From positions 50,768-114,767 of the forward strand of contig NZ_JAHTMW010000023.1 in NCBI RefSeq assembly GCF_026236535.1: a DNA stretch of 64,000 nt, read 5' to 3'. The translations under genes were made by a program, and so were the position numbers. The stretch is from Streptomyces sp. SKN60. Lineage in GTDB: Bacteria > Actinomycetota > Actinomycetes > Streptomycetales > Streptomycetaceae. Positions 36,781 through 47,400 of this stretch are shown piece after piece. A model generated the notes under the pieces. It made no database searches and had not been told where the DNA came from. It saw nothing but the letters and a program-made list of their open reading frames with translations. Position 1 is the stretch's first letter; every line of letters starts with the position of its first letter.

Positions 36781-37737
36781 TTGGCGGAGACGATGGACCG
36801 GACCCCGGACCGGAACCCGGACCGGACCCCGGCGGGGGCCGCGGCGGCGAGCTACCGGCCGCTGCTCTTCTCGATCGCGTACGGCATGACGGGCTCCGTC
36901 GGCGACGCCGAGGACCTGGTGCAGGACGCGTTCCTCGGCATGACCAAGGCGCAGCGGGCGGGCACGGTGATCGACGCGCCCAAGGCGTATCTGACGACGG
37001 CCGTCACTCGCCTCGGCATCAACCACCTCGGCTCGGCCCGGGTGCGCCGCGAGACCTACGTCGGGGACTGGCTCCCCGAACCCCTCGTCACCCATGAGGA
37101 CGCCCCCGCCGAGCACGCCGAGCTCACCGACGCGCTCTCGATGGCCCTCCTCGTCCTCCTCGAAGCGCTCTCGCCCATGGAGCGGGCGGTGTTCGTGCTC
37201 CGCGAGGTCTTCGGCCACGACTACCCCGACATCGCCCGGAGCACCGGCAAGAGCGAGGCGAACTGCCGCCAGATCTTCGCCCGCGCCCGCCGCCGCATCC
37301 CCGCCGACGCCACCGCCCGGCTCCCCCGCGAGCGCCGCGCCGAGGGCGCCGAACTCGCCCGCCGCTTCTTCACGGCCGCCGACGGCGGCGACCTCGACGC
37401 CCTGCTCGGCATGCTCGCGCCGGACGTCGTCTTCCACGGCGACGGCGGCGGCAAGGCCCAGGCCATCAGCCGTACGGTCCACGACCCGCACCAGACCGCC
37501 GCCCTGCTCGTCGCGGGCTTCCGCCGCCTCCGCACCCTCGGCGCGACCCTCCGCCCCGCCCAGGTCAACGGCGCCCCGGGGATCGTCCTGTACGACGCGG
37601 AGGGCCGCGTCCTCAGCGTCGTCGAACTCCACCTCCAGGACGGCACGGTCGGCGCGATCCACTCCCTCACCAACCCCGACAAGCTCACCCACCTGGGCCC
37701 GGTCTCCGACCAGGGCCTGCTGCCCAGGTTCCGCTGA
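36781..37737 (+). CDS. ECF41-type RNA polymerase sigma factor (SigJ-like)
   Basis: 318 residues. Region 2 is YRPLLFSIAYGMTGSVGDAEDLVQDAFLGM and region 4 is ALSPMERAVFVLREVFGHDYPDIARSTGKSEANCRQIFARARRRI. Beyond region 4 comes a ~110-residue SnoaL/NTF2-like domain (ELARRFFTAADGGDLDALLGMLAPDVVFHGDGGGKA), the fused regulatory tail that defines ECF41 and replaces an anti-sigma factor. TTG 36781 lies eight bases after GGAGGGG; ATG 36793 is a weaker choice. Divergent from DoxX, as is common for this group; DoxX and the SDR are probable targets. Confidence 0.88.
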   Translation: MAETMDRTPDRNPDRTPAGAAAASYRPLLFSIAYGMTGSVGDAEDLVQDAFLGMTKAQRAGTVIDAPKAYLTTAVTRLGINHLGSARVRRETYVGDWLPEPLVTHEDAPAEHAELTDALSMALLVLLEALSPMERAVFVLREVFGHDYPDIARSTGKSEANCRQIFARARRRIPADATARLPRERRAEGAELARRFFTAADGGDLDALLGMLAPDVVFHGDGGGKAQAISRTVHDPHQTAALLVAGFRRLRTLGATLRPAQVNGAPGIVLYDAEGRVLSVVELHLQDGTVGAIHSLTNPDKLTHLGPVSDQGLLPRFR

Positions 37738-37740
37738 GTC

Positions 37741-40700
37741 TCACCCGAATGACTTGATGGTGTTCCAGTTCACGCTCAGGACGACCTTGGCGGGAGCGTT
37801 GGTGTTGGTGGTCGAGGGATAGTAGACGCTCATGTGGCCGTCAGAGGTGAACCGGGCCCAGATGTCGGGGACTCCGTCATTGTTGGCGTCCGGGATGCCG
37901 ATAGCCGAGGAGATGGCCGCCTCCGTCCAACCGGTCCCGTACGAGACATCTCCGTTCAGCGAGTTGGCGGCGAGCATGAGCGAGTTGAGGTCCACGCTGC
38001 CGGCACCGGCCGCGCCGGGCTTGCCGTGGCGGACGTTGATGGCGCCGTTGTCGAGGTCTCGCCACAGCAGGTCGGGGGTGCCGTCCCTGTTGATGTCGGC
38101 GACGTTGACGATGTCCCGGCGTCCCCAGGCTCCGCCGTTCATCAGGGTCGCGCCCTCGAAGGTGCCGCCGCTGTATCCGGACAGGAACCAGAAGGCGCTG
38201 CCGGCGCGCAGGAAGAGGTCAGGAAGCTTGTCGCCGGTGACGTCGCCGACGGCTTTGATCTGGGTCCAGGTCGAAGGCGCGGGCGCGTTGGCGGGGAGTT
38301 CGATTTCCAGGCGGTCGTCCACGTTGAAGGTGCCATAGCCGTCGCCGGGGTAGAGCCAGAAGCCGCCGTCTGGGGTGCGGGCGAACAGGTCGGTGGAGCC
38401 GTCGCCGGGGTAGGCGTCCTGGTAGTGGGAGATCAGAGCCGCCTTGCCGGTGGCAGGGTCGTACCAGTGACCGGCTGGGTTGACTTGCTTGTTCTTGCCG
38501 CCGTAGGAGCCGGGCATGCCTGCGTAGAGCTCGCCGCCGAAGGTTCCCGACATGGTCTGCAGGTTGCCGTCGGCATCGATGATCAGCAGGTCGACGAGGC
38601 CGTCGCCGCCGACGTCGCCGGGGCCGTCGGCCCTGTCCCGGGGCTGGACGTAGAAGGTGTAGTCCCTGCGCATGCTCTGGTTGCCGACGCTGTCGAGGGC
38701 GTAGACCTGGAGCCCGTTCGGGCCGGCGTGCGGCGGGCTGAGATTCGTCACGGTGGCAGATCCGCCACTCGCAGCGATCTCCTGGTATCCAAGGCCTTCG
38801 AAGCCGTACTTGAACTTGGTGGCCTCGGGCGAGGTGAAGGTGATGGAACCGGTGCCACCGAACTTCACTGTGGCCCACGTCGCGCCGTCGGACGTCGCAG
38901 CCGGGAAGACGTCGCTTTCGACCTCGGGCCGAGAAGGCGCGGAGGCATCGATCGTGATGCGGCAGGGGTCGGTGCCTGCGGGGAACCAGGTGGACATGCT
39001 GCCGGAGGTGTCCTCGGCGCGCACGTCCCACGAGTACGTGGCCTTGTCCTCCAGCGAGGTCGAGGCGACGACAAAGGATGCCTTGCCGCCGGACAGGTTC
39101 GTTACGAGCGTGCCGGCGGGAACCGTGCCACCGGTCTTCCAGAACCGGAAGCGCAGGCCCTTGAGGTTGCCGTCAGGGTCGGTCGCCGTGGCGGAAAGAG
39201 TGATGTTGGTCTTGCCGATCTGCACGCCGGTGCCGCCGGGGACACAGGCGCCACCGGGCGACGAGGAGCCGCCGGTCGGTTCCTTGGGCGGCCTGTTGTA
39301 GTCGACCTCCAGCGTCGCAGAGGTCGCCTGGAACTTGCGCCAGGTCTGCACGTCCGACTCGCTGGTGGCCCTGATGCCGAAGGTGAGCGACGCCCAGCCG
39401 CTGTCCGCGCCCTTCTGCGCGGCGGCCTTCACATCAAAGGCCTCATATGCGTCCGCGCAGGAGGTCGGCGACCAGCCGTGTGCGAACGACTTCTTCTGGA
39501 GCAGGGTGGACCAGCTCGGTTGCGCGTTCCAGGTGGTACCTGAGGAAATCGCGCCGGTCATGTAGAACTGGAACTCGCGCGCCGTGCAGGACCAAGAGTG
39601 GTTGTTGAGGACCTTGAACGTCGCCCGGCTGATAGTGGCGCCCTTCAGGCTGCTGGAGTAGCCCATACGCCAGAACGAGCGGGCCGTACCGCCCGTTTCG
39701 CTCTCGTATCCGACGCGGGCGTCGGACGTGCCAGTGCTGAAGTTGGTTCCATTGTAGAAACTCGTGTTCGGGTACGGCTTGTAGGCCGTCGTCCAGGCCT
39801 GCCAACCGCTGATGAGGGTCGGGTCGACGAAGACGGGGAACTTGGTGTCCTCGTCGGCGAAGAGTCCGGCGCCGGCCACGTCCATGCTCAGGCGCGCGCT
39901 GCCGGTGCCGGCGCCCTCCAATTGGAGATTCATGGGCGCCTGACGGGCCCCCGGCTCCATCCCGGACAGGCCGTGCAGCTTCAGCACATCCTCAGGGGTG
40001 GCCACGGAGTCGGCAGACTCGGGCGCGCCGCCTTCCGGGTCCTGGCCACTGGAGTCCCAGGTGAAGGGCGTGGGAACCGACCCGATCTGGCGGCCTTCCT
40101 TGTCCTGCACGATGACACGATCGATCTCGCCATCTCGCCGGAAGAGCGCCGTGTCGGAGCGCAGCCCGTACGACACCCTGGCCAGTGCGCTGTTCTTGGC
40201 CGCCTCGGGCGTCTTGACGATGAGCAACTGGGCGAATCCGCCCTCCTGGCGGGCCACAACAAGCAGGTCGACGCCGGAAAGCACTTCGGAGTAAAGGGCA
40301 CGAGGGCCGTCGAGCACGGGCTCGGGCAGCGGGCCGGGCCATGTGTAGGTGATGATGTGCCCGTTGAGTTCGGCCTCGGCAAGAACGCTGCTGGCCGGGG
40401 TGTCTTCGGCCCGGGGAGCCAGGGGCGTACGGGCGTAGGCGCGGGTGACGCGGGTGCCGCCCGGGGTGCCGTTTGAGAAGCGCACGGGGAAGGCGGGGTT
40501 TACTGGTGCGATGCCGAGTCCGTGCGGGTTCTTGGCGGCTCGCTTGAGCGTGGTGTCGATCGGTGCCCAGTGTCCGTCAGCGTTCTTTGCCCGCTGAGGC
40601 AGGGCGGCGATCTGGGTGCGGAGTTGGCCGTCGGGGAGGGCCCACGTCAGCTGCGTCGCGGTAGTTGCAGCGTCGACCAGGACCTTCTTGCCGCTGCGCT

Positions 40701-40923
40701 TCGCTGCCGCCATGGCCGCGGCTTCGTCGCGGGGGGCCGTGGAAGCCTGCTTCGCCTCGGCTGGCAGCTTCTTCGCGGCTTCCGGCGGGACATCGGGTTG
40801 CCACCATGGCAGGAGAGCCGCGGTGACCGCGGCCACGAGGAGGCCAATGGTCACGGACAGCCGTATGCGTGTGCGCACGAGGGGGCTGAGAAGACGAGGC
40901 ACGGACACGCGGTCTACTCCCAT
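37741..40923 (-). CDS. Large exported DNRLRE / FG-GAP (VCBS) repeat protein
   Basis: About 1060 residues. One N-terminal membrane helix or signal (LSVTIGLLVAAVTAALLPWW), then a region opening VLVDAATTATQLTWALPDG, a DNRLRE-type carbohydrate-binding-like module (about 385-560, SGWQAWTTAYKPYPNTSFYN ... TWRKFQATSATLEVDYNRPP), Ig-like segments (VTNLSGGKASFVVASTSLEDKATYSWDVRAED), and FG-GAP/VCBS calcium-type repeats near the C-terminus: VGDVTGDKLPDLFLRAG, VADINRDGTPDLLWRD and IPDANNDGVPDIWARF. It is divergent from the giant RHS gene across about 490 bases; the two may act together at the cell surface (inference). Start codon uncertain: ATG 40923 is used. Confidence 0.85.
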   Translation of the reverse strand: MGVDRVSVPRLLSPLVRTRIRLSVTIGLLVAAVTAALLPWWQPDVPPEAAKKLPAEAKQASTAPRDEAAAMAAAKRSGKKVLVDAATTATQLTWALPDGQLRTQIAALPQRAKNADGHWAPIDTTLKRAAKNPHGLGIAPVNPAFPVRFSNGTPGGTRVTRAYARTPLAPRAEDTPASSVLAEAELNGHIITYTWPGPLPEPVLDGPRALYSEVLSGVDLLVVARQEGGFAQLLIVKTPEAAKNSALARVSYGLRSDTALFRRDGEIDRVIVQDKEGRQIGSVPTPFTWDSSGQDPEGGAPESADSVATPEDVLKLHGLSGMEPGARQAPMNLQLEGAGTGSARLSMDVAGAGLFADEDTKFPVFVDPTLISGWQAWTTAYKPYPNTSFYNGTNFSTGTSDARVGYESETGGTARSFWRMGYSSSLKGATISRATFKVLNNHSWSCTAREFQFYMTGAISSGTTWNAQPSWSTLLQKKSFAHGWSPTSCADAYEAFDVKAAAQKGADSGWASLTFGIRATSESDVQTWRKFQATSATLEVDYNRPPKEPTGGSSSPGGACVPGGTGVQIGKTNITLSATATDPDGNLKGLRFRFWKTGGTVPAGTLVTNLSGGKASFVVASTSLEDKATYSWDVRAEDTSGSMSTWFPAGTDPCRITIDASAPSRPEVESDVFPAATSDGATWATVKFGGTGSITFTSPEATKFKYGFEGLGYQEIAASGGSATVTNLSPPHAGPNGLQVYALDSVGNQSMRRDYTFYVQPRDRADGPGDVGGDGLVDLLIIDADGNLQTMSGTFGGELYAGMPGSYGGKNKQVNPAGHWYDPATGKAALISHYQDAYPGDGSTDLFARTPDGGFWLYPGDGYGTFNVDDRLEIELPANAPAPSTWTQIKAVGDVTGDKLPDLFLRAGSAFWFLSGYSGGTFEGATLMNGGAWGRRDIVNVADINRDGTPDLLWRDLDNGAINVRHGKPGAAGAGSVDLNSLMLAANSLNGDVSYGTGWTEAAISSAIGIPDANNDGVPDIWARFTSDGHMSVYYPSTTNTNAPAKVVLSVNWNTIKSFG

Positions 40924-41413
40924 GGGAATCATTCGAATTGACGGCAGCACAGACAGCCCCGTCGGAGCAGCCACACGGGGGTGCGGGCGCCCACACGATC
41001 ACATGTCTTACACAGGGCGTCCACAGGTGAAGAGGTTGTGAAGTCGTTACTTTCGAGGGGTTCGCCTGAAATCCTGAAGGTTCAGATCCCGTATTCAGGT
41101 GGTTTAACGCCCCCACTTTGCAGCCATTCATGGCCCTTTGCGTTATTCGCACCTAAAGATCACCGGTGACGAGATCTTGATCAGGTTGGTTCCGTGATCA
41201 TCATCACCTTCTCCTCACTCTGTCACCTCGCGCGAGCTTGATCCAAGCACCGTCGGGGACGGAGAGTTCACGCGCCTGCGCCCGCGGTAGGGCGCGCGCT
41301 TCAGCGGTACCTCCGTGCCGCTTTCGAGCTTTCCTTTTTCGCTGTTGGGGTGGGAGTCGCCGCGTATGCGTGCTTCAGATCCGCTGTCATGGCTCGGGCG
41401 TGGAAGCCTGGCC
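40924..41413. other. Divergent intergenic region between two giant exported-protein genes
   Basis: About 490 bases with visibly lower GC than the neighbourhood (around 41040-41215). It must hold the two divergent promoters and possibly the true, longer start of the RHS gene (in-frame ATG 41366). No RNA gene or clear operator was recognised. Confidence 0.5.
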
Positions 41414-44400
41414 ATGACGGAATCAGTTCGACGGCGCCGGCGGCGAAGCCGCACGGCGACCGTCCTTTTGTTGTCGTCAGCACTGACCGTGTCGACTCTC
41501 ACCGGGCAGGCGTGGTCTGTCCCCGGCGACGGAATGAGCCGGACGGAGTCGACGGCCCAGATCGACCTGCCCGACCTGCCCAAGACGGATCCAGTTCCCG
41601 CTGACCCGGCAGGTGAGACGAATCTCGTCACTCCTCGCGATGAAACCGTCACCACCTACACGCCGGACGCGATCACCCCGTGGCCTTCGGGTGCCGGCAC
41701 CGTGACCCTGACCCCGGACATGGAGCCGGGGGTGTCGACTGCGCCGGCAACCAACAACCTGCCGGTCAAGCTGGGGGTCCCCGCTGGTGGCGACCCGGCG
41801 GGCCTTGCGGGCAGTTGGACGATCGACGTCAAACCGCCAGAGGCATCCCAGGATGCGAACCTCGCGGGTCTGGTCATGAAGTTGACCCCGCCGGCCACGG
41901 TGGACCCGACGGCCGAGGTGGCCCTGACCGTCATCACCGACGACTTCGCCGACCGCTACGGTCCGCAGGCGGCCGAGCGCTTCGGTCTGATGCTGTTGCC
42001 CGAGTGCGTCTATTCCTCCCCGACCACGGGCGACTGCGCCGACGGCGGTGGCACCGCGCCGATGTCCATGTCCCCGGAGGACAAGGACGTCAGGAACGGC
42101 AAGGCGCACTTCCAGCGGCTCTCTTCCACGGTCAAGACCGTCCCCGCGAAGGATGCGCCCGCCAAGTCGGTCGCCGCAAAGAAGTCCGCCACCCGCACTG
42201 TCGTCACCGGCACCGTCCCGGTGTCCAGCCTGCTCGGTGAGGGCTTCGTCCCGACCGGGGCAACGAAGGCGTCCTACCAGGGAGATGTCCAGCCAGTCGC
42301 CAACACCACCGGCGGCGCCGCGGTCGGCATGCTCGACACCGGCTCCTCTGTGTCCGGCGACTTCACGGCCTCGCCGCTGCTCTCCTCGGGCTCCTGGTCA
42401 GCAGGAGCGTCTTCCGGCGCCTTCACCTACTCCTATCCGGTGCAGGTCCCGGAGACGGCCGGCGGTCTGATACCGAAGGTCAACCTGGCGTACTCCTCGC
42501 AGTCCGTCGACGGACGCACCTCGTCGACCAACAACCAGGCCTCCTGGATCGGCGACGGCTGGGACTACAACGCGGGTTCCATCACCCGTACGTACACCAG
42601 CTGCCGCGAGGACTCCAAGAAGGCCGGCTCCAACAACTCCACGCATCGCACCGCGGACCTGTGCTGGGGCTCCAACAACGCCACCCTCTCGCTCGGCGGC
42701 ATGACCACCGAGCTGGTCTGGGACAACACCAGGAACGCGTGGTTCACGGCCAACGGCGACGGCTCCAAGATCGAGCAGATCACAGGCGAGAACACGGGCA
42801 ACGGCGCCAAGGACGGTGAGTACTGGGTCGTCACCACCAAGGACGGCACCAAGTACCACTTCGGCAAGAACAAGCTCCCGGGCTGGTCCGACCACGGCAC
42901 CGCCGACGACGACCCGACCACCGACTCGGTGCTCACCGTCCCGGTCTACGGCAACCACGCCGGCGAGGACTGCTACCAGGGTCCGACGACCGACGACTGG
43001 AAGAACTCCTACTGCACGCAGGGCTGGCGCTGGGGCCTCGACTACGTCGAGGACGTCCACGGCAACGCCATGTCGTTCTGGTGGAAGAAGGACCAGAACT
43101 ACTACGCGCGCAACTTCAACTTCCAGTCCCCTGTCGCCTACGACCGGGACGGCTGGCTCGACCACATCGACTACGGCCAGCGCAAGAACTCCCTCTTCTC
43201 CACTTCGGCGCCCGCCAGGATCAAGTTCGACGTCGACAAGCGCTGCTTCGGCACCCTCACCTGCAGTGACGAGAACTTCGCCTCCAAGGACCCGGATCTG
43301 TACCGGCCATGGTTCGACACCCCGGCCGACCTGCGCTGCGAAGCGAAGAAGAAGTGCTGGAACGCCGGTCCGACCTTCTGGTCCGCCATCCGCCTGGACA
43401 AGATCACCACCTCTGCTCAGCGAATCGTTGGCAACACCGCCCGACAGGCCGTCGATGCCTACCAGCTCCAGCAGTCCTTCGCCGAGCTGAAGACCGGCCC
43501 GAACACCGCCCTGTGGCTGGAGTCCATCCAGCGCACCGGCTACGGCCGCAACGGGACATCAGAACTAGGGATTGATCTCAACCCCGTGCGGTTCGAGCCG
43601 AACATCGACAACATGCCGAACCGCGTACTGCGGCAGGCTGAGAACGAGACCGACCCCGCCAAGCTCGACCCGCGCCCTGGCTTCTCCCGGCTGCGAATCC
43701 ACCGTGTCATCAACGAGTACGGCGGCGAGACCGTCGTCACGTACAACAAGCCGACGGCGGGCTGCGAGAACGGCACGCTGCTGCCCCGTAAGGGAACGCC
43801 CGATCTCACTGACCTGCTGAAGTCCAATAGTCGCCTCTGCTACCCGTCGTTCTGGAATCCGGACCCCGAGGTCGAGGACATCGACTGGTTCCACAAGTAC
43901 GTGGTGACCAAGGTCGAAGAACTTCCCAACATCGACAGCTCCTTCGGCACGACGACCAACTACGCCTACAAGAACCCTGGCTGGAAGCTGGCGGAGCAGG
44001 AGTTCACGAAGAGGTCGCAGCGCACCTACTCGCAGTTCGCCGGCTTCGAGCAGACCACCGTCCTCACGGGCGAGGACAACCCCGACTTCAGCGCCAAGCA
44101 GACCAAGGCCGTCACCCGCTACTTCCGCGGCATGGGTGACACAGTGCCCGTCACGGACATCACCGGCGCCGAGATCGCCAAGGACAAGGAACCATTCGCC
44201 GGCCGAGTCGCTGAGGAACTCACCTACAGCAACGCCACCAAGGCGGACACAGACTGGCTCACCCGGAGTGTCACCGTCCCGGCAGCCACCGAGCTGGCCA
44301 AGCGTGACCGCGACGACGGCCTGCCACCGCTGAAGGCCTGGCGCGTGACGGACGTACGGACGATCGCGTACAGCAAGTCCTCGGGCGCGAACGCGGCTGA

Positions 44401-47400
44401 CCCGCGCACTGAGCGATCCGTCGAGACGACGACGAAGTACGACGACGCTTATGGATTGCCCACCGAGGTGGAGTCCTTCGGCGACACCGGCAGGTCCGGG
44501 GACGAGTCCTGCACAAAGCTCGAGTACCTGCACCACATTCCCAAACACTTGATCGGGCTGACCAAGCAGGTGCTGGTCTCGCCGACCCTGTGTGCGGCGG
44601 CGAACTGGGCTGATCTCACATCCCTGACATCGGCCGGCCGCACCGCGTACGACGGCGGGACGTACGGCTCGCTCGCCATGGAAGCGCGTGGGCTTGCCAC
44701 CCAGACCTTCTCTCTCAACGGCGAGGGAAACGACTTCCAGCCCGGAGGCACGACCGAGTTCGATGAGATCGGTCGCGTCATCCGTGTGACGGACCCGGAC
44801 AACAACGCCTCGACGATCACCTACGACCCGCCTACGGGGCAGGTGTTCAAGGTGACCCAGGCCAACGCCCTCGGTCACACCCAGGTCCAGGAGCTCGAGC
44901 CCGGGCGCGCCGTGGCTCTGCGGACGACTGATGCCAACGGCCAGGTCAGCCAGGCCATGTTCGACCAGCTGGGCCGCCTCGTCGAGGCGTGGGCCCCCGG
45001 CCGCACGCCATCAAGCTCCTCGGTGCCGGATTTCCGGGCCGTCTACACCTTCGCCGGAAAAACGTTCCAGCCCGACCCGGAGGATGCCACCAAGCAGGTT
45101 CCCGTTCGTGTCCCCGCCTACATCACCACGTACGCGCGCAAGGACAAGACCCGCCTCGAGCAGTCGGTCACCATCTATGACGGCCTCGGGCGTGAACGGC
45201 AGACCCAGGAGGAAGCGGCCGGCGACGGCTGGCTGATCACCGACACGCTCTACAACGGCTCCGGCGAGATCTACCAGACCAACAACGCGTACTACGCCGA
45301 GGAGGTCAAGGCCGGCGAGCTGTACCCGCCGCAGCCGGACACGGTCATTCCGAACATCACACGCTACGCGTACGACGGTCTCGGCCGCGTGGTGGAGGAG
45401 ACGCCGTACCTGAAGAAGGTCGTGAACGCCGCGACCGGCGAGTCACAGTCGGTGGCATACCCGGAGCGGGCGACCCGCTACGAATACGGCGAGGACTGGT
45501 CGAAGGTCATCAACCCGCAGGGCGCTTCGTCCTCCCGAGTCTGGACCGACGCCACCGGCCGAACCTCCCGCGTCGAAACGCTCGCTGGCCAGACAGACAC
45601 TGTCCACACGTCGACCTCATACGAGTACGACGCCCGCGGGCAGATGGTGAAGGCCACCAGCTCCGCAGACCCTGCTCACCCGTGGACCTGGACGTTCGAC
45701 CACCGCGGCCGAATGGCATCCGCCACCGACCCCGACTCGGGCACCACCCGCACCGCCTACGACCAGTACGACCGCCCCGTGACGGTCACCAACGCCCGTG
45801 GCGTCACCGTCTGGAACGCCTACGACGCCGTGTCACGCCCCACACAGCAGCGCCTGGGCGACGACCAGGGCAAGGTGCTTGCGGACCTCACGTACGACAC
45901 GGCGCCAGGCGGCAAGGGCATGCCCGCCACCGCCACGCGCTACACCGACGACCTGGCCTACGTGCAGAAGGTCGACGGCTACACGTCCGACTACCAGCCG
46001 ACGTCCACCACGCTGTCCCTTCCGCAGTCGATCGCCGACGAGTGGGGCTTCGCCAAGGACTACACCTACACCTACAAGTACTCCGACACCGGTCAGCTCA
46101 AGGAAATGGGACTGCCCGCAGCGGGCAAGTTCCCGGCCGAGCGGCTGATCGTCCGCTACAACAAGGACGGTCTGCCGCTCTCCGTCTCCGGTAAGGACTG
46201 GTACGGCTCCGAAACCCGCTACGACCATCACGGCCAGATCCTGCGCTCCACCCTGGGCGCCCAGCCCTACCGCGTCTGGACGCAGGACACCATCGACGAG
46301 GGCTCCGGTGAGCTGAAGGAGCAGTCGGTCTACCGCGAGCAGACCGGCGACAAGAGCCTCGTCGGCGGCAACCTCGTCTCTAACCGGGCCTACACCTACG
46401 ACCCGGCCGGCAACGTCACCTCGATCCAGGAGAAGTCCACGGGGATCGCGGAGCGCCAGTGCTTCGACTACGACCCGATCGGCCAGTTGAAGTCGGCCTG
46501 GACCTCCAAGGACCAGACGAGCTGCGTCAACCCGAGGAACCCGGACGGCACGTTCAACAGGAACGCAGACGGCACGCTCCGCGTCGCCGCAGGCGCGGAC
46601 AACTCCGGCTACTGGCAGGAGTACACCTACGATCTCCTCGGCAACCGGGAGCAGCTGACCGAGAACGACCTCACCGGCGACACCACCAAGAACGCGGTCA
46701 CCACATACGAGTACGGCGTGGGCACGGCCAAGAGCCAGCCGCACACGCTGACCAAGGTCTCGAAGACGTACAAGACCCCGGCGGGCGCCGAGGTCAAGGC
46801 CGAGGCCACCCGGCTCTACGAGCTGACCGGTGACACGAAGTCGATCACCTCGATCGACAACGGTGACAAGCAGGAACTGACCTGGACCTACGACGGCCAG
46901 GTCGAGCGGATCACCGGGGCGGGCACCGGCGGGAAGACCCCGTACGTGGGTCTCGGCCAGAAGTGTCTTGATCTCAAGTCCGGTCTCCCTGCGGCGGGCC
47001 AACCGATCCAGCTCTATGCCTGTAACACCTCCGTGGCGCAGAACTTCAAGTTCACACCCACCCCTGGCACCGCGTCGGTGCCGCAGATCGACCCCAACAG
47101 GGGCTCGCTGACCACGTACGACACGTGGTGCCTCCAGCCGACCGCCAACGCTGCGGGGTCGGCCGTCCAATTGCAGAAGTGCAACGGCAGTGCCACTCAG
47201 GAACTGAGGCGCAACGCGGCCGGCCAGCTCACTCACATCGCCTCCGGCCTGTGCCTCGCTGTCCAGGGCGGAATCGACGCGAACAGCACCCCGATCGTCC
47301 TCGCCACCTGCGACGGCGCGGCCAAGGCCCAGCAGTGGCTGCCGCAGAACGACACCCGGCACATCTACGGCCCCAACAACGAACGCTTGCTGACGATCCA